Source: Yponomeuta sedellus
Lineage: Eukaryota > Arthropoda > Insecta > Lepidoptera > Yponomeutidae
Reading direction: 5' to 3'
Assembly (NCBI GenBank): GCA_934045075.1
Contig: OW203724.1
Span: 25,371,528-25,435,527 of the forward strand
DNA: 64,000 bases
More notes on this DNA, generated by a model. That model was given only the letters and a program-made list of their open reading frames with translations, made no database searches and had not been told where the DNA came from. The DNA is not shown here. How positions within the stretch are numbered: position 1 is the first letter of the stretch.

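Overview
This is a window of nuclear DNA from an insect, most probably a moth or butterfly. It is AT-rich, with large introns, GT-AG splicing and dense transposon relics. Among these are short Lep1-like Helitron remnants ending in CTAGT, tRNA-derived SINEs and Jockey/RTE-type LINE tails. The encoded Rel protein is of the Dorsal type.

Region by region. (1) About 1-1900: the minus strand carries the first four coding exons of a gene I cannot name. The exons join in phase into 185 codons with several CDK-type T-P sites and a basic, possibly coiled-coil end, and the model runs off the left edge. (2) About 1900-6600: intergenic, with LINE scraps and a fold-back element. (3) 6640-7045: promoter and first exon of the main gene. 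(4) 7034 to the right edge: a Dorsal-type Rel/NF-kB gene of more than 57 kb. I recovered ten coding exons (7034-7045, 22834-22897, 28529-28658, 40038-40190, 43534-43712, 55904-56136, 57176-57331, 58767-58845, 60623-60700, 63764-63838), and every junction keeps frame. Exons 3-8 make the Rel homology domain. After codon 335 two endings exist. Reading through the donor at 58846 gives a 744-residue form with no classical NLS next to the domain (Dorsal-B-like, stop at 60074). Splicing to 60623 and 63764 adds a KRKR nuclear signal and an IKLE SUMO consensus (Dorsal-A-like), continuing beyond the window.

The introns are a transposon graveyard. They hold a LINE with a long open reverse transcriptase (18.1-21.4 kb), decayed Penelope-like elements, a tRNA-like SINE family that forms inverted pairs including a palindrome of about 675 bp, TA-flanked MITEs and hAT-like MITEs (one with a perfect 8-bp target duplication).

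The most unusual signal is that three separate exon edges in this window have been tandemly multiplied together with their splice sites. Dorsal exon 7 is followed by seven further intact copies of its last codons plus donor. Dorsal exon 4 is followed by a decayed copy of its end plus donor. Exon 3 of the minus-strand gene is preceded by decayed copies of its acceptor and first codons. In two cases the nearest copy keeps the splice-site core; only the first extra exon-7 donor would be frame-preserving.
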